Made by a program: the position numbers and the translations under genes. DNA of 64,000 bases, taken from the NCBI RefSeq assembly GCF_014698965.1, contig NZ_JACXAE010000086.1:186001-250000 (forward strand). Reading direction: 5' to 3'. The stretch comes from Iningainema tapete BLCC-T55. GTDB lineage: Bacteria; Cyanobacteriota; Cyanobacteriia; Cyanobacteriales; Nostocaceae. Numbering within the stretch: position 1 is the first letter of the stretch; each line of letters starts with the position of its first letter. Below, piece by piece: positions 35,093 through 43,879 of the stretch. Under the pieces are notes generated by a model that made no database searches, was not told where the DNA came from, and worked only from the letters and a program-made list of their open reading frames with translations.

Positions 35093-35984
35093 ATGGGCAA
35101 AAATAAGCTGATAGCTTTTGGTTGGTATGGTGGTAAGTTCAGTCATCTCGATTGGCTTTTACCTCTACTACCCGATTCCCAACATTACTGTGAACCGTTT
35201 GGAGGTTCGGCGGCTGTTTTGCTCAATCGCAATCCTTCACTTGTAGAAACATACAATGATCTTGATGGTGAAGTCGTAAATTTCTTTCGCGTACTACGGG
35301 AGCAAAAGGAAAGCTTAATTGAAGCTATTGGTTTAACTCCCTTCTCTCCTTTGCGAATTTGAGATAGCAATCTCAGAGCCTACCCAAGATTTATCTGACT
35401 TTGAACGAGCTAGGCGATTTTTCATTAGAGCTAGACAGGTGAGAACTGGCTTAGCACAAAAAGCCAGTTCTGGCAGGTGGGCGCATTGTAAGTTAACAAG
35501 TCGTGCTGGGATGGCTGGAGCAGTCTCCAGATGGTTAGGAAGTGTAGAGGATTTGCCAGAAATTGTGCAAAGACTTTTAAGAGTTCAGATTGAGCATGAC
35601 TCAGCAATTAAAGTGATTAAACGTTACGACAGTGAACAAACTCTGTTTTACTGCGATCCTCCTTACCCACATGATTCAAGAGGTGATAGTCAAGCCTATG
35701 CTTACGAGATGACAGATGCTCAGCATCGTGAACTTGCCGATGTTCTTCACAATGTTACAGGTAAAGTTGCTATCTCTGGTTACAAATGCTCTCTAATGGA
35801 AGAACTTTACGGAGACTGGAAATCTATCGAAGCACCAACAAAGGCTTGTCACTCTACAAAAGGATTAAGAACAGAAGTATTGTGGGTAAACTATGACATA
35901 GATCATGTTGCCAACAATACTTTTGCTCGCACTCAAGCACAACAAGCATCCGAATGTCAACCCCACCAGTTATCCTTGATTTAG
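35093..35984 (+). pseudogene. D12-class DNA adenine N6-methyltransferase, frameshifted
   Basis: The 5' frame (from ATG 35093) carries FGWYGGKFSHLDWLLPLLP and the SAM-binding EPFGGSAAVLLNR (residues 34-46), then ends at TGA 35360-35362. A different frame continues from about 35350 with EFEIAISEPTQDLSDFERAR, the family's RFFIRARQ helix, the catalytic YCDPPYPHDSRG (DPPY) and the C-terminal VAISGYKC and RTEVLWVNY. Together they make a full-length (about 295 aa) Dam/D12 methylase. One extra base, or two missing, near 35340-35353 separates them. It is an orphan methylase: no restriction gene is adjacent. Likely inactive unless the shift is a sequencing error or is bypassed. Confidence 0.8.
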
Positions 35985-36055
35985 CTTATGAAAGAGTTAT
36001 CAACAATTTGACAAACTATAATTAAAAAGAAGAAAGCTGAGCAGCAAAGCTAACT

Positions 36056-36307
36056 ATGAGCAAGGTAGAGGTTGAAGTTCCTGAAGAAGTATTAATAAGT
36101 CTCAAAGAGACACCTACAACTATTTCTCGTCAACTTTCCATTCTGGCAGCTGTTAAGCTATTTGAATTGGGTAAGCTTTCGTCAGGACGTGCAGCTCAGT
36201 TAGCTGGTATGTCGCGAGTCCAGTTTTTGCTGTCTTTGGGACAGTATCAGGTTTCTCCTTTTTATATTACTCCTGAAGAACTAGAGCGTGATGTCAGCAA
36301 CGCCTGA
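36056..36307 (+). CDS. UPF0175 family antitoxin-like protein
   Basis: 83 residues of the UPF0175 family (PF03683): an N-terminal strand VEVEVPEEVLISL, then AAVKLFELGKLSSGRAAQLAGMSRVQFLLSLGQY, an HTH-like helical pair. Such proteins are the antitoxin partners of DUF3368/PIN-type toxins. Its stop overlaps the start of the next frame by 17 bases, the usual toxin-antitoxin layout. Here the toxin is internally deleted, leaving this gene as an orphan. Confidence 0.85.
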   Translation: MSKVEVEVPEEVLISLKETPTTISRQLSILAAVKLFELGKLSSGRAAQLAGMSRVQFLLSLGQYQVSPFYITPEELERDVSNA

Positions 36308-36486
36308 ACTAACTGTCATTGTTAATACTTCTCCTTTGCTCTACCTATATCAAATTAGTCAAAGCAAAGCAGGTAGGATATATAGAATCGGTTGGTTCTG
36401 CGATCGCGTTGCTTCAAAGTAAAGGTATGTGGTTGAGTGACGGCTTTATTCGTCAGGCACTGCGGTTATCAGGTGAATTACCATAG
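36291..36486 (+). pseudogene. DUF3368 PIN-like toxin with internal deletion
   Basis: ATG 36291 gives ELTVIVNTSPLLYLYQIS, the N-terminal strand of a DUF3368 toxin. From about 36364 another frame gives AKQVGYIESVGSAIALLQSKG, then MWLSDGFIRQALRLSGELP and TAG 36484-36486, the usual C-terminus. Family members are about 155-160 residues, so roughly 280-290 bases are missing and the two ends are out of frame. The central acidic catalytic residues are lost, so the toxin cannot work. Confidence 0.8.
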
Positions 36487-36548
36487 GACAAAGAGCGCGG
36501 CGACTTCGTTAAAATCACTATGGTGCTACTTAACCCGAACCAAAACTG

Positions 36549-39086
36549 ATGAAAGCCTTGAGCCAACAAACCGAACTTCAACGTCCAGAACTACTCGCCC
36601 CAGCAGGTAACTGGGAATGTGCTAAAGCTGCAACAGAAAATGGGGCAGATGCTATTTACTTTGGTTTGGATCGGTTTAATGCGCGAATGCGGGCGCAAAA
36701 CTTTACCGAAGCAGATTTGCCTAAATTAATGGAATTTCTGCACCGTCGGGGCGTGAAAGGCTATGTCACTCTTAATACACTTATCTTTACGCAAGAACTA
36801 AGCGAAGCAGAGCAGTATCTCCGCTCGATAATTACCGCAGGTGTAGATGCGGTAATTGTCCAAGATGTGGGAATATGTCGTCTAATACGTTACATCTCAC
36901 CAGATTTTCCCATCCATGCTTCCACTCAGATGACCATTACCAGTGCTGCTGGAGTGGAATTTGCCAAGTCACTAGGTTGTCAATTGGTAGTTATTGCCCG
37001 TGAATGTTCCCTTCAAGAAATCGACAAAATTCAGCGCCAGATTGCCCAACAGGAAACTTCACTTCCTTTAGAAGTCTTCGTGCATGGTGCTTTGTGCGTG
37101 GCTTATTCTGGTCAATGTTTGACAAGTGAAGCTCTAGGTGGACGTTCTGCTAACCGAGGCGAATGCGCTCAAGCTTGCCGAATGCCCTATGAATTAATCG
37201 CTGATGGGGAAGTTGTGGATTTGGGCAACCGTAAATACTTACTCAGTCCCCAAGATTTGGCAGGGTTAGAAGTGTTGCCAGAGTTGGTGAAGTCAGGTGT
37301 GAGTTGCCTGAAGATTGAAGGACGCTTGAAAACTCCAGAATATGTTGCAAATGTTACCCGTGTTTATCGAGAAGCTTTAGACCAGGCGATCGCGCACCCC
37401 CCTAGCTCTCCTTCAAAAGGAGGGAAATTAGCCCCCCTTCATAAGGGGGGTTGGGTTCGTCAACAACGCTACAACTTAGAAATGGCATTTTCTCGCGGAC
37501 TATACACAGGTTGGTTTCGCGGTATTAACAATCAAGAACTAGTTCATGCCCACTTTGGTAAAAAACGTGGGGTTTACCTGGGGGAAGTAACTCGTATCCG
37601 CAACGAACAGGTAACAGTACAATTGCAAGCTCCAATTAAGCCTGGGGATGGTGTTGTTTTTGACAACGGTCATCCCGAAGCACAGGAACAGGGCGGCAGA
37701 GTTTATGCAGTTGAACACAAAGGTAAGGAGGCAGTGCTGACTTTTGGGCGGCATGATGTGAACCTGCGACGGGTGCATGTGGGAGATAAGCTTTGGAAAA
37801 CCAGCGATCCAGAATTGGATAAGCAACTGCGTCAAAGTTTCGCTGGAGAAAACCCTCAATTCCAGCGTCCCATTGACATTGAGATTTATGGAGAAGTTGG
37901 GCAAAAACTGATCGCGATCGCCCGTGACGAATACAGTCATATTGTTCAGGTAGAGTCAGAAATACCTCTTGTTGAAGCACACACCAAACCGCTGAGTAGA
38001 GATCGCTTACAAGAACAGTTTGGTCGTCTCGGCAACACTCCCTTTTGCTTAGGAACCTTGACAAATCACCTGATTGGTGATGTCATGCTACCCGTGAGTG
38101 AGTTGAACCGTGTGCGGCGGGAGATAGTGATGCAGTTGGAGGAATTACGAACGCAACCTAAACGCTGGCAATTGCGGCAAGACGCCTCCCTGACAAATTT
38201 ACGAATCGTAGAGACGTTCCGCCGGAACGTCTCTACCCCATCCCTCATCGTCCTAGTGCGCAACTTGCAACAATTACAAACCGGACTTCAAACGGGAATT
38301 GAAACACTATATTGTGAATTTGAAGATCCCCGTGCTTACAAGGAAGCGGTACAACTAGTGCGTAACGGGAATGTTGCGAACCAAACCATCTGGGTTGCAC
38401 CACCCAGAATTACCAAACCAGGGGAAACTTGGATTTTGCAGCAAGTGCGTTCCTGTGAAGCAGATGGTTATCTGGTGCGTAACTACGATCACCTCCAGTT
38501 CTTTGCACAAAATCGTTGTATTGGCGATTTCTCCCTCAACGTTACCAATCCTTTAACAGCCGACTACTTTAAGCATGATTTTGGTTTAGAACGAGTTACG
38601 GCATCCTACGACTTAAATATTACTCAACTAGAAGACTTGCTAACAAGTTGTCCGCCCGATTGGTTTGAGGTGACAATTCACCAACATATGCCAATGTTTC
38701 ACATGGAGCATTGTGTATTTTGTGCCTTTCTATCTTCGGGAACTGACTACACTAACTGTGGACGACCCTGTGAGAAGCATCAGGTGAAATTGCGCGATCG
38801 CGTTGGTACTGAACACATACTTCAGGCTGATGCTGGTTGTCGAAATACTGTATTTAATGGCACTGCGCAAACCGGAGCAGAGTACGTACAGCGCCTGGTA
38901 GAGCTTGGAGTAAAACACTTCCGCATCGAATTTGTTAACGAGACACCGGAACAAGTGACTCGAACGATACATCGCTATCGTCAACTGTTGCAAGGGGAAA
39001 TTACAGGTTCTCAACTGTGGCGAGAGTTAAAGCTGCAACGGCAGCTGGGCGTAACTCGCGGTCCAATGGCAACATCTCTATCTTGA
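36549..39086 (+). CDS. U32 family peptidase / RlhA-like protein with DUF3656
   Basis: An 845-residue U32 protein. The N-terminal TIM-barrel-like domain begins ELLAPAGNWECAKAATENGA and has VFVHGALCVAYSGQCLTSEA, followed by RSANRGECAQACRMPYEL. Four cysteines (in ALCVAY, GQCLT, GECAQ and AQACRM) likely bind a cluster. The DUF3656-type C-terminal half has later cysteines (HCVFCAFLSS, NCGRPCEKH). Relatives such as E. coli RlhA hydroxylate 23S rRNA C2501; peptidase activity is doubtful. Two repeats are inserted in frame: a C-rich hairpin (about residues 282-302, APPSSPSKGGK...HKGG) and a GTAGAGACG palindrome (about 554-563, VETFRRNVST). ATG 36549. Confidence 0.85.
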   Translation: MKALSQQTELQRPELLAPAGNWECAKAATENGADAIYFGLDRFNARMRAQNFTEADLPKLMEFLHRRGVKGYVTLNTLIFTQELSEAEQYLRSIITAGVDAVIVQDVGICRLIRYISPDFPIHASTQMTITSAAGVEFAKSLGCQLVVIARECSLQEIDKIQRQIAQQETSLPLEVFVHGALCVAYSGQCLTSEALGGRSANRGECAQACRMPYELIADGEVVDLGNRKYLLSPQDLAGLEVLPELVKSGVSCLKIEGRLKTPEYVANVTRVYREALDQAIAHPPSSPSKGGKLAPLHKGGWVRQQRYNLEMAFSRGLYTGWFRGINNQELVHAHFGKKRGVYLGEVTRIRNEQVTVQLQAPIKPGDGVVFDNGHPEAQEQGGRVYAVEHKGKEAVLTFGRHDVNLRRVHVGDKLWKTSDPELDKQLRQSFAGENPQFQRPIDIEIYGEVGQKLIAIARDEYSHIVQVESEIPLVEAHTKPLSRDRLQEQFGRLGNTPFCLGTLTNHLIGDVMLPVSELNRVRREIVMQLEELRTQPKRWQLRQDASLTNLRIVETFRRNVSTPSLIVLVRNLQQLQTGLQTGIETLYCEFEDPRAYKEAVQLVRNGNVANQTIWVAPPRITKPGETWILQQVRSCEADGYLVRNYDHLQFFAQNRCIGDFSLNVTNPLTADYFKHDFGLERVTASYDLNITQLEDLLTSCPPDWFEVTIHQHMPMFHMEHCVFCAFLSSGTDYTNCGRPCEKHQVKLRDRVGTEHILQADAGCRNTVFNGTAQTGAEYVQRLVELGVKHFRIEFVNETPEQVTRTIHRYRQLLQGEITGSQLWRELKLQRQLGVTRGPMATSLS
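37396..37452. repeat. C-rich double hairpin repeat inserted in frame in the U32 gene
   Basis: Two hairpins in a row: CTCTCCTTC-aaaa-GGAGGG (near 37406-37424) and CCCCCCTT-cat-AAGGGGGG (37432-37450). The second core matches, inverted, the repeat inside cbiD at 347-367. It encodes a Pro/Gly/Lys-rich loop of about 20 residues. Confidence 0.75.
38208..38236. repeat. GTAGAGACG palindromic repeat, copy 7, inside the U32 gene
   Basis: A perfect 29-base palindrome GTAGAGACGTTCC-gcc-GGAACGTCTCTAC read in a frame without a stop. It adds about ten residues between the two halves of the protein. Confidence 0.9.
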
Positions 39087-39204
39087 GTAGGATGCAATTT
39101 TGGCAATGTAAGCATTTCCGGATTGATTTTGATTTGCAATAAGCATTTTAGCTATAAAGTTATGCTATTGTTTTGGGAATCAGAAAAAAAGATCATCCCA
39201 AGGT

Positions 39205-40140
39205 ATGATGCCAAACTTTATGAAACTCACATTAAATCTGGAGGCAGAATTTTTTTTCCAGCAAGGACTGCGCCGGAATAAAGCATCCAAGTTTGTAGCG
39301 GCGATCGCAGCACTGGATAAAGCAATCAGATGTAAACCCGAATATCCAGAAGCCTTATTCCAGAAAGGCTTTGCATTGGGTAGTTTAGGACGCCATATTG
39401 AGGCGATCGCACTCTTTGACAAAGTGCTTTCTTTGCAATCGGATGCTAGCTGGGTTTGGCACAACCGGGCAATTGCGTTAGGAAAATTAGAACGCTATCT
39501 CGAAGCTCTGAACAGTTTTGACCGTGCCCTTGAGTTTAACCCTAATGCCGCCACGGTTTGGCACAATCGCGGTATTACTTTGTGTGACTGGGGACAGTAT
39601 GACAAAGCAATCAAAAGCTTTGATCACACATTGAGATTGCAACCAGATGCTTACTGGGCATGGAACAACAGAGGTAATGCGCTCAAACAACTCGGTTCCT
39701 ACCAAGATGCCCTCAACAGCTATGATCGCGCTATTGAATTCGACCCAAATAACGTGATGGCTTGGCATAACCGAGGCGTGTGTTACAGTGAGTGGGGACA
39801 GTATGACAAAGCACTCAAGAGTTTTAATCGAGCTTTAGAAATTCAACCAGACTACTACAAAGCTTGGTTAAACCGGGGCATAGTATGGGAAAAATTACAG
39901 CGTTACTCAAAAGCAATTGCTAGCTACAACCGTGCGACAAAGTTGCAACCAAAAGATGACATTATCTGGTATAATAAGGCTCGATGTTATGCCTTACAAA
40001 ACAACATTGAAGCTGCAATAGAGAATTTGCAACAGGCAATTAATCTCTGTCCAGAAAAATATCGACAAATGATCTTCACTAACGCAGAATTTGACAGAAT
40101 CCGAGAGGATAGGCGCTTTCAAGCTTTAATCCAACAATAA
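39205..40140 (+). CDS. TPR repeat protein
   Basis: 311 residues made of about eight tetratricopeptide repeats from residue 20 on (units such as AWHNRGVCYSEWGQYDKALK, then SFNRALEIQPD). The protein closes with the familiar end FDRIREDRRFQALIQQ. TPRs form a superhelical scaffold for protein binding; the partner is unknown. No signal peptide is seen. Two ATGs stand at 39205 and 39208 behind AAGG, and a third at 39220, so the start is uncertain by a few residues. Confidence 0.85.
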   Translation: MMPNFMKLTLNLEAEFFFQQGLRRNKASKFVAAIAALDKAIRCKPEYPEALFQKGFALGSLGRHIEAIALFDKVLSLQSDASWVWHNRAIALGKLERYLEALNSFDRALEFNPNAATVWHNRGITLCDWGQYDKAIKSFDHTLRLQPDAYWAWNNRGNALKQLGSYQDALNSYDRAIEFDPNNVMAWHNRGVCYSEWGQYDKALKSFNRALEIQPDYYKAWLNRGIVWEKLQRYSKAIASYNRATKLQPKDDIIWYNKARCYALQNNIEAAIENLQQAINLCPEKYRQMIFTNAEFDRIREDRRFQALIQQ

Positions 40141-40193
40141 TCTGAACAAGAGTGCGTTTTTTTGTGGTGTGTGGAGTATCCAATCTGTACAGT

Positions 40194-40898
40194 CTAGTTG
40201 TATTCTTGGGGTATAATCACCTCTAAGCTAGACCAGCGTTCGCGGATTATCCCAGCAAGTGCGCGTAATCCCCATGTCTCGCTACGACGATGACCAACAG
40301 CGATTACGGCAATTTTAGTTTCTTCCATTGCCTCTTGGGCTGGTTTTCGTAACTGTCCGGTTATGTAAACATCGACACCAGAGGCAGCAGCCTCACGTAT
40401 GAGTGAGTCTGTCATTGCACCAACAACGGCAATTCTTTGAACTTCATTGCCATTCACAGCATGTATATGTTCGTACCCACTAAATACTTGATTTACACAA
40501 CTGGACAAACAAGCAAAGCTTTGAGTCGGAATCTCTCCAACCATACCTATCGCTCTACCTTGTTTCTTGCCCAACACTTGCAAACCAGACATTCCTAGTA
40601 CTTGGGCTAACCGGGGATTGAACGAGAGTGTCAAGTGTTCATCAAATGGTAGATGATAGCAAATAACCCCGATATCAGGTAAAATCTCTTCAAGTTGCCA
40701 AGGTCGATGTAAGAACAGGGCATCTAAATTTCTCGCTTTCGTCCATTCTGGCAAATGTGTCCAAGGTTCCAGTGCTAACCCCAAACGTTGCACCCTGTGC
40801 GATGATGGCAAATATATACCTCCTCTTTCCTCTTGAGAATAAGTCTCTACAGCAAAGAAGTGATTAAGAAACTCTGCTATATCTTCTAAATTAATCAA
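40194..40898 (-). CDS. Nif3-like dinuclear metal centre hexameric protein
   Basis: About 234 residues of the Nif3/DUF34 family. Seen: LEDIAEFLNHFFAV at the start, LALEPWTHLPEWTKARNLDALFLHRPW, ITGQLRKPAQEAMEE, and the metal-ligand motif VGHRRSETWGLRAL (His and Glu). Nif3 proteins form hexamers with two metal ions and are proposed hydrolases or cofactor-metabolism proteins. I prefer TTG 40898, behind AAAGGA, as start. The frame can extend to GTG 40922, directly next to the upstream gene's stop. The two genes are probably one operon. Confidence 0.75.
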   Translation of the reverse strand: MINLEDIAEFLNHFFAVETYSQEERGGIYLPSSHRVQRLGLALEPWTHLPEWTKARNLDALFLHRPWQLEEILPDIGVICYHLPFDEHLTLSFNPRLAQVLGMSGLQVLGKKQGRAIGMVGEIPTQSFACLSSCVNQVFSGYEHIHAVNGNEVQRIAVVGAMTDSLIREAAASGVDVYITGQLRKPAQEAMEETKIAVIAVGHRRSETWGLRALAGIIRERWSSLEVIIPQEYN

Positions 40899-40922
40899 GT
40901 TGTATCCTTTGAAACATAACAC

Positions 40923-41183
40923 TTAATTACCACTGCGATCGCGTAACAACCTCAAAATTTCCTCTACGCTCGCATTTAAATTTCTGATATCAGCTTTCAT
41001 TGTCCTGATATCAGCTTTTACCTCTCTCATATCCGAGGCTAAACCTGTAGCCAACGTCAATGTTCTAGCTATGGCAACTTGAGATGTACCAATGGTTCCT
41101 GCTTGAATCTTAAGGTTAGCTACATCTTCGGTTAAGTCATTTAGTCGCGTATAAATATCGTCAAATCTAGCTTCGTCAGTCAT
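40923..41183 (-). CDS. Coiled-coil hypothetical protein
   Basis: 86 residues from ATG 41183, behind AGGCGAG; an upstream reading to 41216 adds 11 residues without a better site. It is largely one amphipathic helix with heptads (YTRLNDLTEDVANLKIQ, MREVKADIRTMKADIRNLNA, VEEILRLLRDR), so a coiled coil is likely. The repeat VKADIRTMKADIRNL is typical of short cyanobacterial coiled-coil proteins of unknown role. It directly precedes the Nif3-like gene. Confidence 0.65.
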   Translation of the reverse strand: MTDEARFDDIYTRLNDLTEDVANLKIQAGTIGTSQVAIARTLTLATGLASDMREVKADIRTMKADIRNLNASVEEILRLLRDRSGN

Positions 41184-41303
41184 TTTTTCTCGCCTTTTTC
41201 CCTCTAAGTTTAGCAAAAAGGTACCAAACCCAGCAAAAACCTGAAATACTGTAGCAAATACTTTGGCAAAATAGTGATTTAGGTAGCAAGGTAAATTGAA
41301 GTA

Positions 41304-42248
41304 ATGGATAATATTCGTGCTGTTGTTGTTGATCCTCAGGTTCCCGGACGTTTAGCCATCAAAGAAGTGGCTCCTCCTTCTCCTACCCCATCGGAAGTAC
41401 TGGTAAGGGTTGCGGCAATTTCCCTCAATCGGGGGGAGGTACGACGAGCAATGAATGCTGAGGCTGGATGGCAACCGGGTTGGGACTTAGCAGGTACTAT
41501 TGAAGTTGCAGCGGCGGATGGTTCGAGTCCGAGAGAAAAGTGCCGCGTTGTGGGCTTTGTTCCCAACGGCGCGTGGAAAGAAGTTGTGGCGGTTCCCACA
41601 CATGCGATCGCCACACTACCCGATTCAGTTTCTTTTGCCCAAGCTGCCACTCTACCTGTGGCAGGGCTGACTGCTTTGCACGCTCTAGCCAAAGCAGGTT
41701 CTCTGTTAGATCGTAATGTCTTGATTACGGGTGCTTCTGGTGGAGTAGGGAACTTTGCCTGTCAGTTGGCGCGGCTGTCGGGTGCAACAGTGGTAGCCCA
41801 TGTGCGTAATGCAGAGTTTGAGGCATCTGTCAAGCATACTGGCGCACATATTGTTGTCTCAGGAGATGACCTTTCCCCAGCTCGTGAGTTTGGACCCTAT
41901 GATTTGATTTTAGAATCTGTGGGTGGAGCTACACTATCCGTTGCCCTTAGCTTACTAGCACCAGATGGCGTGTGTGTCCTCTTCGGTACATCTGCTAGTT
42001 CGGAAGTAACTTTTAATGCTAGCAAGTTCTACGCCACAGGTGGTGCTAGTTTGTATGGTTTTATTTTGTTTCATGAGTTAAAGCGCGAACCAGCATCGGT
42101 GGGGTTACAACGGTTGGTAAACTTAGTCGCAAATGGACAACTCCGCCCTCACATTGACGTGGAAGCACCTTGGACCGAAGTAGCTTCCATAGCGCAGCAG
42201 CTTACAGACAGGCGTTTTGCTGGTAAGGCAGTTTTACATTTTTCATAG
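41304..42248 (+). CDS. Zinc-independent MDR-family quinone oxidoreductase
   Basis: A 314-residue medium-chain dehydrogenase/reductase. The catalytic N-terminal domain has the short VAAISLNRGEVRRA and GWDLAGTIE motifs. The cofactor domain has VLITGASGGVGNFACQLARL (AxxGxxG-type, NAD(P)H). It lacks the Cys/His ligands of the zinc-binding alcohol dehydrogenases, so it belongs with the quinone oxidoreductases. It probably reduces quinones or enones with NADPH. An SDR gene follows 84 bases downstream on the same strand, so they may be co-expressed. Confidence 0.85.
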   Translation: MDNIRAVVVDPQVPGRLAIKEVAPPSPTPSEVLVRVAAISLNRGEVRRAMNAEAGWQPGWDLAGTIEVAAADGSSPREKCRVVGFVPNGAWKEVVAVPTHAIATLPDSVSFAQAATLPVAGLTALHALAKAGSLLDRNVLITGASGGVGNFACQLARLSGATVVAHVRNAEFEASVKHTGAHIVVSGDDLSPAREFGPYDLILESVGGATLSVALSLLAPDGVCVLFGTSASSEVTFNASKFYATGGASLYGFILFHELKREPASVGLQRLVNLVANGQLRPHIDVEAPWTEVASIAQQLTDRRFAGKAVLHFS

Positions 42249-42332
42249 TAAAAGCACATCGCTACATGGAGTCTAATCAACACAACGGTAAAATCATCGT
42301 AACAGTCTAGCCCATAAACAGGAGAAAAAATT

Positions 42333-43103
42333 ATGGCAGGTCAATTTGAAGGCAAAGTGGCAATTGTTACAGGTGGAAGTTCTGGCATCGGTAAGGCGAC
42401 GGCGATCGCTTTTGGTCAAGCAGGTGCAAAAGTAGTCGTTGCGGATATTCGTGAACAGGAAGGAGAACAAACCGTAAATCAGATCAAACAACTTGGCAGT
42501 GAAGCTATATTTGTCAAAACAGATGTTGCTCAAGAATCAGCCGTGCAAGCACTGATGAGCAAAACGGTAGAAACATATAATCGCTTGGATTACGCATTCA
42601 ACAACGCTGGTATTGAAGGGAAAAACGCTCCTCTTCACGAACAATCGGTGGAAAATTTTGATCGACTTATAGCAATCAATCTGAGAGGAGTATTCCTATG
42701 CATGAAGTATGAAATTATTCAAATGCTTGCTCAAGGAGGAGGCGTAATTGTCAACAATTCATCAACAGGTGGACTCGTCGGCTATCCTAGCATTGGACCA
42801 TACATAGCTAGCAAACATGCTGTTATGGGGTTAACAAAGTCAGCCGCTCTTGATTACGCTCAATCGTGCATCCGCATTAATGCTGTCAATCCTGGTACAA
42901 TTGATACAGCTATGATGTCCCGTTACATACAGGCATCGGACGATCCGGAAACGGCAAGGCAACAGCTAGCAACATCAGCGCCAATGAAAAGAATGGGCAA
43001 ACCTGAAGAAATTGCTTCAACTGTTCTTTTCTTATGTTCCTCAGCCGCTTCTTATATCACTGGTCAATCTTTAGTGGTAGATGGCGGTTATATAGCTACG
43101 TAA
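42333..43103 (+). CDS. SDR family oxidoreductase
   Basis: A 256-residue classical short-chain dehydrogenase. Cofactor motif [10 protein letters not shown] (residues about 14-23), an acidic VADIREQEG end of strand 2 favouring NAD(H), NNAG near 90, Ser in [10 protein letters not shown], and the catalytic Tyr-Lys pair of [10 protein letters not shown]. The C-terminus [19 protein letters not shown] is typical. A GGAGAAAA site precedes ATG 42333. The substrate cannot be told. Confidence 0.92.
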   Translation: MAGQFEGKVAIVTGGSSGIGKATAIAFGQAGAKVVVADIREQEGEQTVNQIKQLGSEAIFVKTDVAQESAVQALMSKTVETYNRLDYAFNNAGIEGKNAPLHEQSVENFDRLIAINLRGVFLCMKYEIIQMLAQGGGVIVNNSSTGGLVGYPSIGPYIASKHAVMGLTKSAALDYAQSCIRINAVNPGTIDTAMMSRYIQASDDPETARQQLATSAPMKRMGKPEEIASTVLFLCSSAASYITGQSLVVDGGYIAT

Positions 43104-43323
43104 TGATCCTTAATTACTATTGTTACCTTTGGAGAAGTTTTGGTAATATGTTTGTACATGATGATATCTCCGAGCCGTTTATTAACGTCTTGGTGTGGAT
43201 ATTGGTCAAAACCCACCGCTTAGCTTTGGTCGGGTAGGTGGTGGTTATTAACGTTTGTATTTTCTATAACAAATTTAAGAAAATTTACGAAAATCTCTGG
43301 AATTCATTGCAGAATTCAAGGTC

Positions 43324-43350
43324 TTGACATAACACTATTTTTAATATAAT
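43324..43350 (+). promoter_or_regulatory. Candidate sigma-70-type promoter
   Basis: TTGACA at 43324-43329 and TATAAT at 43345-43350, both perfect consensus but only 15 bases apart (17 is optimal). If used, the transcript would start about 540 bases before the MCP gene. Confidence 0.3.
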
Positions 43351-43802
43351 CATGTCTATACTTATACAAGCTGTATTATTATCATGTACACTTGTGTAAT
43401 AAAAGAAAAAGTCTCATAAGGTGAGAACGGTAGAAGGGGCGATCGCTCCGACTCTGGGCTAACCTATAAGTTATAAATATCAGGGTTGTCTATTTCAATT
43501 TCATAATCCTATTACTGCTAGGTTTTTTCTAAGTTTTTATTAACTCAGAAAAGAAATTTTTTGAGTTATTTTACCCAAGGTAATAACAATCTTCAGAGCG
43601 AATCAGAGTGTACTACTCCCTTTTCAAATGCTAAGAAAAGGGACTAAACCAGCAGAATTAGTATCAAAATTTAGTGGAAACATTTATTTCCAATATTTAG
43701 ATTTGGAGCAACTCAAATCTTGCCCCATAATTTTTATCGCTCAAAAAATAAATCTCTTGGCTAAAATCTACTGTCAGCTAAACCTGACGGCATCACTCTT
43801 TC

Positions 43803-43854
43803 AGTCAGCTAAAAGCTGACTTAAGCTATTAGCCTTGAACTGAAGTTCAAGGCT
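43803..43854. repeat. Paired hairpins upstream of the chemosensory operon
   Basis: AGTCAGCT/AGCTGACT (43803-43821) followed by AGCCTTGAACT/AGTTCAAGGCT (43831-43854). The second hairpin recurs, slightly diverged, at 53244-53268 after the operon, in the same orientation. Confidence 0.65.
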
Positions 43855-43879
43855 AGGCAAGGCGTCGACTTATATAATT

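Larger units (their letters stand above)
43104..43879. other. Long leader region of the chemosensory operon
   Basis: About 775 bases. It contains a promoter-like pair at 43324-43350 and two hairpins at 43803-43854. A 63-codon frame at 43628 overlaps the hairpins and has no family resemblance. No gene is supported. Confidence 0.4.

Noticed and set aside
35330-35370. Programmed frameshift in the methylase
   Set aside because: No slippery heptamer followed by a stem-loop or stop-codon Shine-Dalgarno arrangement was recognised; simple mutation is more likely.
37539-38064. 133- and 142-codon frames on the minus strand inside the U32 gene
   Set aside because: They lie wholly inside a conserved, well-supported gene and have no family resemblance or start signals.
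43628-43819. 63-codon frame before the MCP gene
   Set aside because: Its end is encoded by the hairpin repeat and it lacks a ribosome binding site.
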